A stretch of DNA of 53,332 nt from CAYVQB01 sp964453985 (GCA_964453985.1 CAYVQB010000003.1:1-53332); one strand, 5' to 3'. Counted from the stretch's first letter, positions 1 to 8,853 are shown. Made by a program: numbers and translations. The notes: a model not told the origin generated them from the letters alone.

Positions 1-13
1 TATTTGTACAAAT

Positions 14-46
14 TAAAAAAGGGCGTGATTATCACGCCCTTTTTTA
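14..46. terminator. Bidirectional intrinsic terminator
   Basis: A perfect 8-bp GC-rich stem (21-28 with 32-39, loop TTA) is flanked by an A-run on the left and a T-run on the right, so it can terminate in both directions. It lies just past the stop of the minus-strand Pro-rich gene and probably ends that transcript. Whatever gene lies to the left is outside the window. Confidence 0.8.
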
Positions 47-69
47 GGTTAATAACTTTAATTAAATAT

Positions 70-849
70 TTATGCGGGCGTTGGCATTGCGCCCATTCCT
101 GGAGGCGTTGGACTTGGAGGAGTTGTTGGTGTTCCAGGCATTCCACTTGGAGCTGGAGTTGTAGGGGGTGTTGGACTTTCTGGAGGTGTTCCCATACCAG
201 GTGCTCCTGGAGACTCTGGTGTTGTTGGAGCTGGAGGAGGTGCCATTTCCGGCATTGGAGGTGCTTCAGGCATTGGAGGAGATGTCATTTCCGGAGCTTT
301 AGGTGCCTCAGGTGTTGGTGTCATCTCTGGAGGTTTTGGCACTTCAGGCATTGGGGTTGGGCCCACTTCTTCTGTGATTTTCTTTTCAGGCGTTGCCTTC
401 TCTTCTTTAGAAGGAGTTGGGCCCTCAGTTGGTGGAGGAGTTGGAGTTGATTTTGTTTCTATTTTTACTTCTTTTATTTTTATATATTTTTTACCGTATT
501 CTTCCAAAACCTTTTTTACTTCACTATAACGTTCATTAAATTTTTCTGGCTTTGTTAGGGGTGAAGAGGATAAAAGAACCAAGAATGGTGCTTTTAGTGA
601 TTCACTTAAAGCTTTGTGAGCTTCGGGGCTCATTTTTTCTTCCTCTTTTACCATTTTAACTTTTTCGGTGATTTCCACACCTTTACCAAGTTTTGCTTGA
701 TAATATTTTAGACTTGCTTGATATGCCTCTTCTTTTTGTTTCATTACGTCTTTAAGCAGTTTTACTTCTTCAGCGGGTGTTATAGCTCTAGCTATACTGG
801 AACCGTTAAAAACAAGAAGAGCAAGCAGCGCGAATCTTGTTACTTTCAT
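70..849 (-). CDS. Secreted Pro/Thr-rich repeat protein, function unknown
   Basis: This is a 259-residue protein I do not recognise as a named family. The N terminus is a clear Sec signal peptide (charged MKVTR start, hydrophobic core, likely cut after ARA near residue 22). Residues about 25-140 are charged and mostly helical. Residues about 140-259 are a low-complexity Pro/Thr/Met/Glu tail built from short irregular repeats such as PEAPKAPEM and PEAPPMPEM. The ATG at 849 has a good AGGAG ribosome site. Pro-rich tails of this kind often span the periplasm or cell wall or present a domain outside the cell, but that role is inference. The gene stands alone, transcribed away from the symporter gene at 1035, and ends at a strong hairpin terminator. 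Confidence 0.75.
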   Translation of the reverse strand: MKVTRFALLALLVFNGSSIARAITPAEEVKLLKDVMKQKEEAYQASLKYYQAKLGKGVEITEKVKMVKEEEKMSPEAHKALSESLKAPFLVLLSSSPLTKPEKFNERYSEVKKVLEEYGKKYIKIKEVKIETKSTPTPPPTEGPTPSKEEKATPEKKITEEVGPTPMPEVPKPPEMTPTPEAPKAPEMTSPPMPEAPPMPEMAPPPAPTTPESPGAPGMGTPPESPTPPTTPAPSGMPGTPTTPPSPTPPGMGAMPTPA

Positions 850-1034
850 AATTTCTCCTTCTCCTTTTTTCTATACTATATTTTCTATCTGTAATTTAAT
901 GTTAACAGAAACTGTGTGGCTCTTGTCAATAAAATTTATAAATAAAATATGGCTATGTACAAAATTATTCGTAATTAGTACTATAAAATTAAGATAAATA
1001 CAGTGTTTTGATCTGAAAATTAGAAAGCGAAATC

Positions 1035-2207
1035 ATGCTAAAAGAAAAAATAACTTCGTTGCCCCTGCAATTAATCTCTGTAATAATCTTTGTTTTTCTA
1101 TTCGGTCACTTATTGAGCGATAATGTAGTACGTTTCTTTTATACTTTTAGCTACTTTTTTAAAGAGGTTTTAGCATTATTTCTACCGTTCATGGTCTTTG
1201 CGTTTATTACATGCGGCATATTGTCGTTCAAAAGACGAGCTCCTATAGTTTTATTGGTTTTATTATTTTTTATAGTAGCTTCTAACTTTTGTGCTAGCAT
1301 AATCTCTTTTCTGACCGGACGTTATTTTTTAGCGTACATTATAAAAGGTGTTAATTCTGCTTCTTTAATTGCGTCAAAAACTATAACACCATTGTTTGAT
1401 TTTTCTTTCCCTCAGCTTATAGCGCCAGATAAGGTAATTTTAGCTTCTGTGTTAATAGGTATAGTTTTTTCTATCTTCTCTGTTCCTGTAATTGATAAAA
1501 CAATAAAGGGATTTAAGAGTATTGTAGAGATAATTTTGAATAGATATTTTATTCCATTCTTGCCTATCTATGTATTAGGATTTTTACTCAAGATGTATCA
1601 CGAAGGCAATATCTTGAACCTATTTGGTTCTTATGGAAAAGCTTTTATATTAGTCTTGCTGATACAGGCCTGTTATTTATTTATAATATATTTCATTGGT
1701 TCAGGTTTTGATTTAAAAAAATGTTTAAAAGCTATAAAAGTAGCTATCCCATCTTATTTGACTGCATTTTCTTCTATGTCTAGCACTGCAACAATCCCTG
1801 TTACTATAAAGTCTGCTACTAAAAATACAGGTGATGACAAGTTGCCACATATGGCAGTACCTATTTTGGCTAATGTTCATCTGGCAGGAGACTCAGTTAC
1901 TGTTCCAATTTTTGCATTGGTTACAATTTCTATTTTTATGGGTGCCTCTCCTGATTTTTTTACATTTTTAAATTTTGTTTTTTATTTTTGTTTAACTATG
2001 CTTGCCGTTTCTGGCGTTCCTGGTGGTGGCATTATTGTTATGATTCCAATTTTAAAATCTATTTTAGGATTTAACCCGGCCATGATCAGTATTATTACAG
2101 CGTTATATCTTTTACAAGATAGCTTTGGTACGGCTTGTAATGTTATGGGTGATGGTGCATTAACAATCATTGTTAATAAAGTTTTAAAGAAGTTTAGAAT
2201 AATATAG
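1035..2207 (+). CDS. Dicarboxylate/amino acid:cation symporter (DAACS/SDF family)
   Basis: This inner-membrane secondary transporter of the glutamate/aspartate/dicarboxylate symporter family has 390 residues, close to the usual length of about 400-430. The family signatures are visible: a Ser-rich hairpin 'SSMSSTATIPVT' around residues 247-258, the 'GVPGGG' loop in the second hairpin region around 329-334, and 'DSFGTACNVMGD' near residues 362-373, which matches the substrate and Na+ binding segment of TM8. Many hydrophobic helices precede these. The substrate cannot be fixed from sequence, but acidic amino acids or C4-dicarboxylates are usual. The gene is followed after 9 bases by an APC-type permease and is probably co-transcribed with it, which gives a nutrient-import pair fitting an auxotrophic host-dependent cell. 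Confidence 0.88.
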   Translation: MLKEKITSLPLQLISVIIFVFLFGHLLSDNVVRFFYTFSYFFKEVLALFLPFMVFAFITCGILSFKRRAPIVLLVLLFFIVASNFCASIISFLTGRYFLAYIIKGVNSASLIASKTITPLFDFSFPQLIAPDKVILASVLIGIVFSIFSVPVIDKTIKGFKSIVEIILNRYFIPFLPIYVLGFLLKMYHEGNILNLFGSYGKAFILVLLIQACYLFIIYFIGSGFDLKKCLKAIKVAIPSYLTAFSSMSSTATIPVTIKSATKNTGDDKLPHMAVPILANVHLAGDSVTVPIFALVTISIFMGASPDFFTFLNFVFYFCLTMLAVSGVPGGGIIVMIPILKSILGFNPAMISIITALYLLQDSFGTACNVMGDGALTIIVNKVLKKFRII

Positions 2208-2216
2208 GAGTTTTTT

Positions 2217-3401
2217 ATGAGTAATAACACAAAAATAGGTTTGTGGGCTGCAGTTTCTATTGGTGTGAATGCTATGATTGGTGCAGGTGTTCTTGCAATG
2301 CCTGAAGTTTTGGCTAACAGAGTTGGTCCTGCTGGTATTTTTACCTGTATAATTAGTATTTTAATGATTCTCTTTTTAGGCTTATCTTTGGGACGAGCTG
2401 CTGATGTTTATCCTGGCGATGGATGGAGTTACTTATATCCATCAAAGTGGGCTGGACATACTGTAGGTCTAATATCATCTTTTTGTTATCTCTTTGGTGT
2501 TATGATTGCCATGGGCTTTATGGTAGATTTCTTTGGTATCTGGATTTACAGCTTTTTACCAATTTTTACACCAAAGATTTTGGGCGTAATAACTTTATTT
2601 CTTTTAACTTTGCTTATCCTTGCAGGAACAAAGATTTCTTCTTTGGGTCAATATCTTATTGCTGGTTTTGTTGTAGTTCCCTTATTGGTGACAGCAGCTT
2701 TTACCTGGTTAAATTTTAATGTTAGCCTAACTGTTCCATTTATGCCTCATGGTATACAATCAGTATTTAAAGCAATTCCCGTAATCTTATTTGCATTATT
2801 AGGGTTTGAAAGTATAGTCTCTCTTTACGCCAGTGTTAAGAATCCAAAGAAAAACGTACCGTTAGCATTTGTGCTATCTATATGTATTGTTGGATTATTA
2901 TACATGGCTTTTATTTATGGAATTTTATTTTCTGTTCCAAAACAATTTTTTGTTGGTGGCTTGCAAGAACCATTATCGAATGTTTTAGCCAAATATTTTA
3001 GTTCTCATAAATTTTTGTCTATATCTGTATTGATTGGTGCATGTTTTGCAATGCTTGGTACTTTGCACTCTATGATCTGGTCTGTTGGTGCATTATTTAA
3101 AAGTGTTGTTGCAAGAACTAAACTAGATCATATTAATAACTTTTTTGATCTTAAAGCTTGGAACAGTGATTTTGCTGTTGTAACGACTGCAGCCTTTGTT
3201 TTATTATTTTCTTTTACTTTAAAACTAGATACTTTAATGATATTTCCGGTATTTTTGATAATGCTTTCTTACATTTTATCGATAGCATCTTTATTATTTA
3301 AAAAAGCAGAATGGAAGTCGGGAAGAAATATTATAACATTGCTTGGCTTGCTTAGTGGTTTTGTTATAAGTTACTTTGCATTAATAAAAGTATTTTCTTA
3401 G
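2217..3401 (+). CDS. APC-family amino acid permease
   Basis: This is a 394-residue multi-pass membrane protein of the amino acid-polyamine-organocation superfamily. The first helix carries the characteristic 'GVNAMIGAGVLAMPE' motif (residues about 16-30), the unwound TM1 Gly-rich segment that binds the amino acid backbone. 'ALLGFESIVS' near residue 195 is the TM6 equivalent of the FxGFE-type motif. About 11-12 hydrophobic helices can be traced. The start has a TAGGAG ribosome site. It sits 9 bases after the symporter gene and is followed by an intrinsic terminator, so the two probably form a two-gene uptake operon. Exact substrate and whether it is an antiporter or symporter are not determinable here. 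Confidence 0.85.
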   Translation: MSNNTKIGLWAAVSIGVNAMIGAGVLAMPEVLANRVGPAGIFTCIISILMILFLGLSLGRAADVYPGDGWSYLYPSKWAGHTVGLISSFCYLFGVMIAMGFMVDFFGIWIYSFLPIFTPKILGVITLFLLTLLILAGTKISSLGQYLIAGFVVVPLLVTAAFTWLNFNVSLTVPFMPHGIQSVFKAIPVILFALLGFESIVSLYASVKNPKKNVPLAFVLSICIVGLLYMAFIYGILFSVPKQFFVGGLQEPLSNVLAKYFSSHKFLSISVLIGACFAMLGTLHSMIWSVGALFKSVVARTKLDHINNFFDLKAWNSDFAVVTTAAFVLLFSFTLKLDTLMIFPVFLIMLSYILSIASLLFKKAEWKSGRNIITLLGLLSGFVISYFALIKVFS

Positions 3402-3408
3402 AAAATAT

Positions 3409-3436
3409 TCCCGAAAAATCGGGACTATTGTTTTTT
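3409..3436 (+). terminator. Intrinsic terminator after the permease gene
   Basis: A 6-bp stem TCCCGA / TCGGGA with an AAAA loop (3409-3424) is followed by a T-run ending at 3436. It lies 8 bases after the permease stop codon. Confidence 0.75.
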
Positions 3437-3485
3437 AAGCCTGATCTAGATATTATAAACATTAATTTGTAAGACTATTAATTTA

Positions 3486-3640
3486 GTGCTGGGGGCATCT
3501 GCCCTGCACTAACAAATGATGGCCTGCTTCCGCAGGCATTTTATAACGTAGTATAAAAAATTATGGGAAAGCATATTTATGTTTATGCCCGCGGAAGCGG
3601 GCCATCTCAAGTAGCACAGGGCGGATGCCCCGGTGCAAAT
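3486..3640. repeat. GC-rich imperfect inverted-repeat element with nested hairpins
   Basis: Two arms of about 55-60 bases (about 3486-3545 and 3578-3640) are imperfect reverse complements of each other, separated by an AT-rich spacer. Each arm has its own nested palindromes. In the left arm GCCTGC-TTCC-GCAGGC is at 3522-3537. In the right arm GCCCGC-GGAA-GCGGGC is at 3587-3602. The two differ by paired changes that keep each stem intact. A second small palindrome of type GGGC....GCCC sits at the outer end of each arm. The GC content is far above that of the surroundings. This looks like a REP/MITE-type palindromic element or a structured RNA. It ends about 15 bases before the next gene, whose ribosome site follows directly. 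Confidence 0.75.
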
Positions 3641-3654
3641 ATAAAGGGTAGCAA

Positions 3655-5244
3655 ATGAAGTTGAGTATCTATATAAATAAATTTATTTTATTCTTCAGTT
3701 TTCTTTTTTTTACAAGTTCTGTTTATCCAACACCATTAAATAACCGATATGATCCTATGGCATTTTATAATATTTATGGAACTGATAAATATTATAAGCC
3801 TAAAAGAGGCTTTGGTTTTACTTTTAATGTGTCACCATTTTATCAGCATACAAAAGGTGGTCGAGATAAAGATGGCAAGCAAGTGCCTGAAGGCGACATG
3901 TTCGGTAGATGGAACATGCTTGGCACAATGTATGGGTATGAGGCTGCGCCAACAGACAAAAAGTTTACTTTTAATGATACTGATAGTGTTACTGAAGGTA
4001 TGGGTAAACCAACAAGTGATACTCAAATTAATTACCCTTATCTAAGTTTGGCTCGAAGAGTTTTGGATGGTTTGGGTGCTACTGCAACGGTCCCGAATCC
4101 ATTTTTTGATGGTGACGAGAAAATTAAATGGGAAAAAGTCTTTGGGACAACTGTAGATAATGATATCAAGGTTACAGTTGGAACCGAAGAGGCAATGCTG
4201 ACTAGGGCTTATGCATATGAAGCTGATTATGATCCGAGTGAAATAAATTTAGGTCACTATTCTGTTCCAATTGAATATGAAAAAACGGGTTTGCGTATGC
4301 GTTTTGCCTTTGACTTCGGTTGGGGCTTTGGCTTGAGTGCAAAAACTGGTGTTGTAGATATTAGACAAGAACCAAGTTTTATAGATAAGACAGATAGCAA
4401 TACGACTGCCCATGCTGCCGATAAAACTTTAATTAAAAGATATTTGATGGATGAACTTCCTAGACAGTATGTTTTCGGAGATATACCTTCAGTGAATACA
4501 GTTGATGATAAACCTATAACAACTCATGAATTAGATTTTAAAACTGATGTATATCGTGAAACAACCTTTGAAGACACCCACATAGATCTTCATTGGTGCT
4601 TCCCCTTTGATGCAAAGGATGACGACGGCGACGTCGCAGTAACCTTTGCTCCATATCTCTCCTTTGGCGTCTGGGCCCCAAGTGGCAACAAACAAGATAT
4701 CCACCAAGCATTCTCAATTCCATCAGGAAATGATGGTTACGTTGGTTATACCCTAGAAGGTGCCTTTGATATGGATTTCAATCAAAACTTTCAATTAAGC
4801 CTTGGTGGTGGTGCAGTTTTTTATGGCTCCAAAGAGTATAGCGAGTATCGTATGCCATCAAGCATCTATCAAGCAGGGATATATCCTTGGATGACCAAGT
4901 TAAGAAGAAAGCCTGGGCCTGTTTGGTATGCAAACCTATCATTAAAAGCTCATGAATTTATAAAGAATTTCTCTGCATCACTAGAATACATTTATATACA
5001 GCACAATAGAGACTCTATTACTCTTTTAGAATCGAACGAGACTCGCAAGACTGCCTTTATTAATGGTAAAGGACCGGAGACTTTGCAAGAGTATTCTCGT
5101 TGGAAGTCTAACATTATTCAGGGTGGCATAGAGTATAAGGTTTGTCCTGGCCTTCAGCTGGGCTTGTCTTTCCAGGCTCATATAAGTGGTGTGTATGTCT
5201 ATAGGACAACAACTGTGATGGGAACAATGAGCTTGGTGTTCTAG
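3655..5244 (+). CDS. Secreted, probably outer-membrane beta-barrel protein
   Basis: This is a 529-residue protein with a Sec signal peptide (MKLSIYINKF start, long Phe-rich core, likely cut near SSVYP/TP around residue 26). The mature part is rich in aromatic residues and Gly with alternating polar/hydrophobic stretches (for example residues about 218-240 and 365-400), and it ends in strand-like sequence finishing with '...MSLVF'. A terminal Phe is typical of the BAM recognition signal of outer-membrane barrels. No specific family is recognised, so a porin-like or surface role is inference. Copies of a GC-rich palindromic element lie immediately upstream (3486-3640) and just after the stop (5246-5270), so the gene sits between repeats. 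Confidence 0.7.
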   Translation: MKLSIYINKFILFFSFLFFTSSVYPTPLNNRYDPMAFYNIYGTDKYYKPKRGFGFTFNVSPFYQHTKGGRDKDGKQVPEGDMFGRWNMLGTMYGYEAAPTDKKFTFNDTDSVTEGMGKPTSDTQINYPYLSLARRVLDGLGATATVPNPFFDGDEKIKWEKVFGTTVDNDIKVTVGTEEAMLTRAYAYEADYDPSEINLGHYSVPIEYEKTGLRMRFAFDFGWGFGLSAKTGVVDIRQEPSFIDKTDSNTTAHAADKTLIKRYLMDELPRQYVFGDIPSVNTVDDKPITTHELDFKTDVYRETTFEDTHIDLHWCFPFDAKDDDGDVAVTFAPYLSFGVWAPSGNKQDIHQAFSIPSGNDGYVGYTLEGAFDMDFNQNFQLSLGGGAVFYGSKEYSEYRMPSSIYQAGIYPWMTKLRRKPGPVWYANLSLKAHEFIKNFSASLEYIYIQHNRDSITLLESNETRKTAFINGKGPETLQEYSRWKSNIIQGGIEYKVCPGLQLGLSFQAHISGVYVYRTTTVMGTMSLVF

Positions 5245-5245
5245 A

Positions 5246-5270
5246 AGAACAGGGTGTATGCCCTTGCTCA
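5246..5270. repeat. Partial second copy of the GC-rich palindromic element
   Basis: The 25 bases here match the outer end of the right arm at about 3612-3637 in the same orientation, including the small palindrome (AGGG....GCCC). Together the two copies bracket the gene at 3655-5244 as short direct repeats. Confidence 0.6.
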
Positions 5271-5282
5271 AAATATCTCCCC

Positions 5283-5310
5283 TTCAAATAATCTTAAAAT
5301 AGTTTATAAT
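5283..5310 (+). promoter_or_regulatory. Probable sigma70-type promoter for rpsU
   Basis: A perfect TATAAT (5305-5310) lies about 75 bases upstream of the rpsU start. A weak -35 candidate TTCAAA is at 5283-5288 with a 16-base spacer. Confidence 0.4.
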
Positions 5311-5386
5311 GGACTATATAAACTTGAAAAAAGTGTTTTTGTAAAATTTTTTGATCTTTTAACCCCTAAAGGCGGTGTTTTTTAAC

Positions 5387-5596
5387 ATGACAAAAGTTTT
5401 TAACGTAGAAGTTCATGTTGGTGATAATATAGAAAGAAGTCTCAAGCAGCTCAAAAAAAAGATTGAGCGCGAGGGCGTTGTTAGAGATATGAAGAGACTT
5501 GTCTATCATGAACCACAAACACAAAAAAGACGTAAAAGACTCATGCGTGCGATAAAAAACAATTATCTCAAGAGCATGGAAAGTTATCTTAAATAA
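5387..5596 (+). CDS. rpsU: 30S ribosomal protein bS21
   Basis: This is a small basic ribosomal protein of 69 residues, the usual size for bS21, which sits near the anti-Shine-Dalgarno end of 16S rRNA. The family features are visible: an N-terminal 'VEVHVGDNIERSLKQLKKK' helix and a very basic stretch 'QKRRKRLMRAIKN' toward the end. An in-frame GTG at 5375 would add four residues, but the AAAGGCGG ribosome site at 5368-5375 fits the ATG at 5387. The gene leads a run with rbfA, an arabinose-phosphate isomerase and trpS. Confidence 0.92.
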   Translation: MTKVFNVEVHVGDNIERSLKQLKKKIEREGVVRDMKRLVYHEPQTQKRRKRLMRAIKNNYLKSMESYLK

Positions 5597-5626
5597 TCTT
5601 TTTATAAAGAAACTCGAATTTAATTA

Positions 5627-6034
5627 ATGAAATCTTTATTAGATAAAAGTGTCAGTAGAAAAAGAGAGCAAAAAACTTCTCTTTTTCTACGAGAAATATC
5701 ATCCATAATTCAAAGTCTTGTTCCGGACGAACCTGCGCTGTTGAAGGTTTTTATTACAAAAGTAGAATTAGCCAAGAACTACAGTACTTGTTACGTTTAT
5801 TTTTCTACATATACGGATAAAAGTGATTTTGGTGAAGCTTTAGAAATTCTAAAACTTTACAGACCATCTCTTCGTAAAGCTTTAGGTCAGGCTATATCTG
5901 GCAGGTATGTTCCAGACCTAAGATTTGTATATGATGAAGATAAAGAAAAAGAACGTAAAATTATGAATCTTTTGGATAAAGTTGCCGAGCGAGAGTCTGG
6001 ACAGGCTCCTATTGACGAAACTGAAGAAGATTAG
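5627..6034 (+). CDS. rbfA: Ribosome-binding factor A
   Basis: RbfA is a KH-fold 30S assembly factor that binds near helix 1 of 16S rRNA during late maturation. The 135-residue protein has the family pattern: an N-terminal helix followed by 'FLREISSIIQSLV', a central strand-helix 'AKNYSTCYVYFSTY', and the diagnostic 'LRKALGQAISGRYVPDLRFVYDE' segment (quoted in two parts: LRKALGQAI, then SGRYVPDLRFVYDE) at residues about 84-106. The acidic C-terminal extension is variable in the family. It lies 30 bases after rpsU in the same direction. The ribosome site is weak, so translation may depend on upstream reading. Confidence 0.88.
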   Translation: MKSLLDKSVSRKREQKTSLFLREISSIIQSLVPDEPALLKVFITKVELAKNYSTCYVYFSTYTDKSDFGEALEILKLYRPSLRKALGQAISGRYVPDLRFVYDEDKEKERKIMNLLDKVAERESGQAPIDETEED

Positions 6035-6061
6035 ATATAAATATAGGGGTTTGTATCTTAA

Positions 6062-7048
6062 ATGTTACAGACAGGTATTAGAACAAAAGAAAATTTATCT
6101 ATCTCTAATCAACTAATCCAAGTTCTTGATCAAGAGTCTCAAGCAATCAATTATTTAATCCAAAATTTTCCTGATAGTGCCACAGTTCTGGTAGAAAAAA
6201 TTCTGCAAACAAAAGGCAGAGTAATATTCTCAGGAATGGGCAAATCTGGCCATGTAAGCAAAAAACTAGTAGCAACTTTTTCAGGTCTAAAAATCCCTGC
6301 TTTGTTTTTACATCCAGGTGAAGCTTTGCATGGTGACTTGGGAATGGTTAAATCTGATGATATCATTATTGCGATCTCAAAGAGCGGAACAGGAAGAGAA
6401 TTTGAACAGATAATTCCTGTTTTAAAATCACAAGGTAATTTTACAAGTTTAATTTGTTGCGCGAATGGCAAACTGAGTTTTCTGGTTGACTTAACTGTTA
6501 AGCTTCCATTCAAAAAAGAGGCATGTACTCTAAATCTTGCTCCGACAAGCAGTTCAACTTTATGCATGGCATTTGGCGATGCATTGGCTGTTGTTTGTAG
6601 TCAAATGCAAGGCTTTGCAGAATGTGATTTTGCAAAAATTCATCCAGCAGGAGCTTTGGGTAAACGATTATTATTAAAAGTTGATTCTTTGATGCACAAA
6701 GGTATTAATTTACCTTTGGTTGAACCTAATACAAATTTTCAGGATCTTTTGTTTGCTATTACCAGCAAAAAAATGGGAATAGCCATTGTTGTTGAAGATG
6801 GTAAAGTTTTAGGTATTGTTACCGATGGTGATTTAAGGCGAGCATGTGAATTGGGTCCAATGGTTTTTGATCAAAAAGCCAGAGATATTATGATCGGTAA
6901 TCCTAAATTTATAGAAAAAGATTTGCTTGCTTACTCAGCTTTGCAAATAATGGAAGAATTTAATATTACTAGTTTAGTGGTTCTTGATAAAAATAAAAAA
7001 GTTGCCGGCTTAATTCATATTCATGATTTAGTAAAAGCCGGTTTATAA
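6062..7048 (+). CDS. kdsD: Arabinose-5-phosphate isomerase (SIS + two CBS domains)
   Basis: This enzyme interconverts ribulose-5-phosphate and arabinose-5-phosphate, the first committed step to Kdo for lipopolysaccharide. The 328-residue length matches KdsD/GutQ. An N-terminal SIS sugar-isomerase domain (about 30-190) shows 'VIFSGMGKSGHVSKKL', 'HGDLGMV' and 'AISKSGTGREFEQIIP'. It is followed by 'HPAGALGKRLLLKV', the usual linker. Two CBS domains follow (about 210-265 and 275-328), with 'GIAIVVEDGKVLGIVTDGDL' and 'ITSLVVLDKNKKVAGLIHIH'. Its presence argues that this organism makes, or recently made, a Kdo-containing outer membrane. It lies in a forward run between rbfA and trpS. Confidence 0.9.
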   Translation: MLQTGIRTKENLSISNQLIQVLDQESQAINYLIQNFPDSATVLVEKILQTKGRVIFSGMGKSGHVSKKLVATFSGLKIPALFLHPGEALHGDLGMVKSDDIIIAISKSGTGREFEQIIPVLKSQGNFTSLICCANGKLSFLVDLTVKLPFKKEACTLNLAPTSSSTLCMAFGDALAVVCSQMQGFAECDFAKIHPAGALGKRLLLKVDSLMHKGINLPLVEPNTNFQDLLFAITSKKMGIAIVVEDGKVLGIVTDGDLRRACELGPMVFDQKARDIMIGNPKFIEKDLLAYSALQIMEEFNITSLVVLDKNKKVAGLIHIHDLVKAGL

Positions 7049-7063
7049 ATTCAAGGAAGAAGA

Positions 7064-8077
7064 GTGGCTGAAAATAAAAAAATTATATTAACTGGAGATA
7101 GACCAAGTGGACCGTTGCATATTGGTCATTATGTTGGCTCATTACAAAATAGAGTAAAGCTTCAGCATGAATGTAAGCAGTTTGTGATGATCGCGGATGC
7201 TCAAGCCTTAACCGATAATTACGAGCATCCTGAAAAAGTAAGAGACAATGTTTTACAGGTTGCGTTAGATTATTTATCTGTTGGGATTGATCCAAAAATT
7301 TCAACAATTTTTATTCAGTCTTTAATTCCTGAAATAGCAGAGTTAACAGTTTTTTATCTTAACTTAGTAACTGTTGGTCGATTAGAAAGAAATCCTACAG
7401 TTAAAGATGAAATAAAACAAAAAGATTTTGGACAAAGTATTCCTGCAGGATTTTTAACTTATCCTGTTAGTCAGGCTGCAGATATAACTTGTGTAAAAGC
7501 TGAAATTGTTCCAGTGGGGCAAGATCAAGTTCCTGTAATAGAACAGACTGTAGAGATAGTACGTAAATTCAATAGATTATATGGTGACGTTCTAGTTGAG
7601 CCTAAAGCAGTATTGCCGGACTCTAAAATGGCACGTCTTGCTGGCATTGATGGCAAAGCAAAGATGAGCAAGTCTTTAGGTAATGCGATCTACCTATCTG
7701 ATAGTGCAGATGTGGTTTTTAAAAAAATAATGAGTATGTTTACTGATCCTGATCACTTGAGAGTGCAAGACCCTGGTAAGGTTGAAGGCAATATGGTTTT
7801 TACATATCTTGATGTCTTTGATACTAACAAAGAGTACGTAAAAGAATTAAAAGAGCATTATATGCGTGGTGGGTTAGGTGATGTTAAAGTTAAAAAGTAT
7901 TTGAATGAAGTTTTGCAAAATATTCTTGAGCCTATAAGGTCTCGTAGAGAAGAATTTGCAAAAGATCCGGTAGCTGTTATGCAGATGCTAAAAGAGGGCT
8001 CTGAGGTTACACGTGAGATTGCTGCAAAGACCATGAAAGAAGTTAGAGCTGCCATGAAGATTGATTACTTTAAATAG
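7064..8077 (+). CDS. trpS: Tryptophanyl-tRNA synthetase
   Basis: This is a class I aminoacyl-tRNA synthetase charging tRNA-Trp, 337 residues, the normal bacterial size. The Rossmann HIGH-type motif is 'GPLHIGHYVGSL' (residues about 16-27) and the signature loop is 'KAKMSKSLGNAIYLSD' near residues 203-218. 'YPVSQAADI' and 'VPVGQDQVPVIE' are typical TrpS active-site segments. The start is GTG at 7064 with an AAGGAAG ribosome site. It lies 15 bases after the isomerase gene, so the two are probably co-transcribed. Confidence 0.94.
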   Translation: MAENKKIILTGDRPSGPLHIGHYVGSLQNRVKLQHECKQFVMIADAQALTDNYEHPEKVRDNVLQVALDYLSVGIDPKISTIFIQSLIPEIAELTVFYLNLVTVGRLERNPTVKDEIKQKDFGQSIPAGFLTYPVSQAADITCVKAEIVPVGQDQVPVIEQTVEIVRKFNRLYGDVLVEPKAVLPDSKMARLAGIDGKAKMSKSLGNAIYLSDSADVVFKKIMSMFTDPDHLRVQDPGKVEGNMVFTYLDVFDTNKEYVKELKEHYMRGGLGDVKVKKYLNEVLQNILEPIRSRREEFAKDPVAVMQMLKEGSEVTREIAAKTMKEVRAAMKIDYFK

Positions 8078-8082
8078 AAATT

Positions 8083-8853
8083 ATGCTTATGCTATTTACT
8101 ATATTCTTAATATTAATATTTTTATGTTGGGGATCGTTTTTAAACGTTGTTGCTTACAGATCAATTTCAGATTTATCATTTTTTATCAAAAGATCTGTTT
8201 GTCCTAAATGTAAGAAACTTATTAATTGGTATGATAATATCCCGATAATTTCTTGGATTATTTTAAAAACAAAGTGTAGGCATTGCAAAGAAAAGATATC
8301 GTTTTTATACCCTTTAATAGAGGGTTTAACGGCGATTGTTATGACTGCTCTTTTTTATAAAACTTTTGATTCTCAAAATATTTTTTATTTCATTTCTTAT
8401 TTTATATTTTTTTCAGCTTTAATTGTTGCAACACGAACAGATCTACAAGCTTTGGTTATCCCACAAGTTTTTAGTATCTGGCTGGTGCCTGTAGGGCTTG
8501 TGTTTGCTTATTTTAATTTTATAAAAATAAGTTTATTAGAAAGCTTTTTGGGTGCAGTTATAGGTTACGGTGTTTTATGGCTCACTGCTAAGTTATTTAA
8601 ATATTTTGCAAAAAAAGAGGGCCTCGGTGTTGGTGATATGGAGCTGCTTGCTATGATTGGTGCTTTTTTGGGTCCATTGGGCGCATGGTTCTCTTTACTA
8701 TTAGGCTCTGTTCTAGGTCTTATGCTTACTGCTTTTTATCTTATTTTAACTAGGCAGGGTAAAACTACACAGATTCCATTTGGTCCATTTCTTGCTTTGG
8801 GTGCAACTTTTTATTTCTTCTTTGAGACTGTTATAGTTTCTTTTTTTCTCTAA
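8083..8853 (+). CDS. pilD: Prepilin peptidase (A24 family, PilD-like)
   Basis: This inner-membrane aspartyl protease cuts the leader of type IV pilins or type II pseudopilins and usually N-methylates the new end. It has 256 residues and about seven membrane segments. The N-terminal cytoplasmic domain has the two zinc-type CxxC pairs (CPKC and CRHC around residues 43-69). The catalytic aspartates are visible in 'ATRTDLQALVIP' (about residue 127) and in the GxGD motif 'GLGVGDMELLAMIGAFLG' (about residue 185). It begins 5 bases after trpS. A pilin substrate is encoded 1.2 kb downstream at 10069-10527 on the other strand. An alternative start two codons in (8089) is possible. Confidence 0.92.
   Translation: MLMLFTIFLILIFLCWGSFLNVVAYRSISDLSFFIKRSVCPKCKKLINWYDNIPIISWIILKTKCRHCKEKISFLYPLIEGLTAIVMTALFYKTFDSQNIFYFISYFIFFSALIVATRTDLQALVIPQVFSIWLVPVGLVFAYFNFIKISLLESFLGAVIGYGVLWLTAKLFKYFAKKEGLGVGDMELLAMIGAFLGPLGAWFSLLLGSVLGLMLTAFYLILTRQGKTTQIPFGPFLALGATFYFFFETVIVSFFL

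Noticed and set aside
4..450. Plus-strand frame rich in Trp, Arg and Cys opposite the Pro-rich gene
   Set aside because: It is the antisense of the Pro/Thr repeat region; the minus-strand gene has a signal peptide and good ribosome site, while this frame has neither a start context nor a plausible composition.
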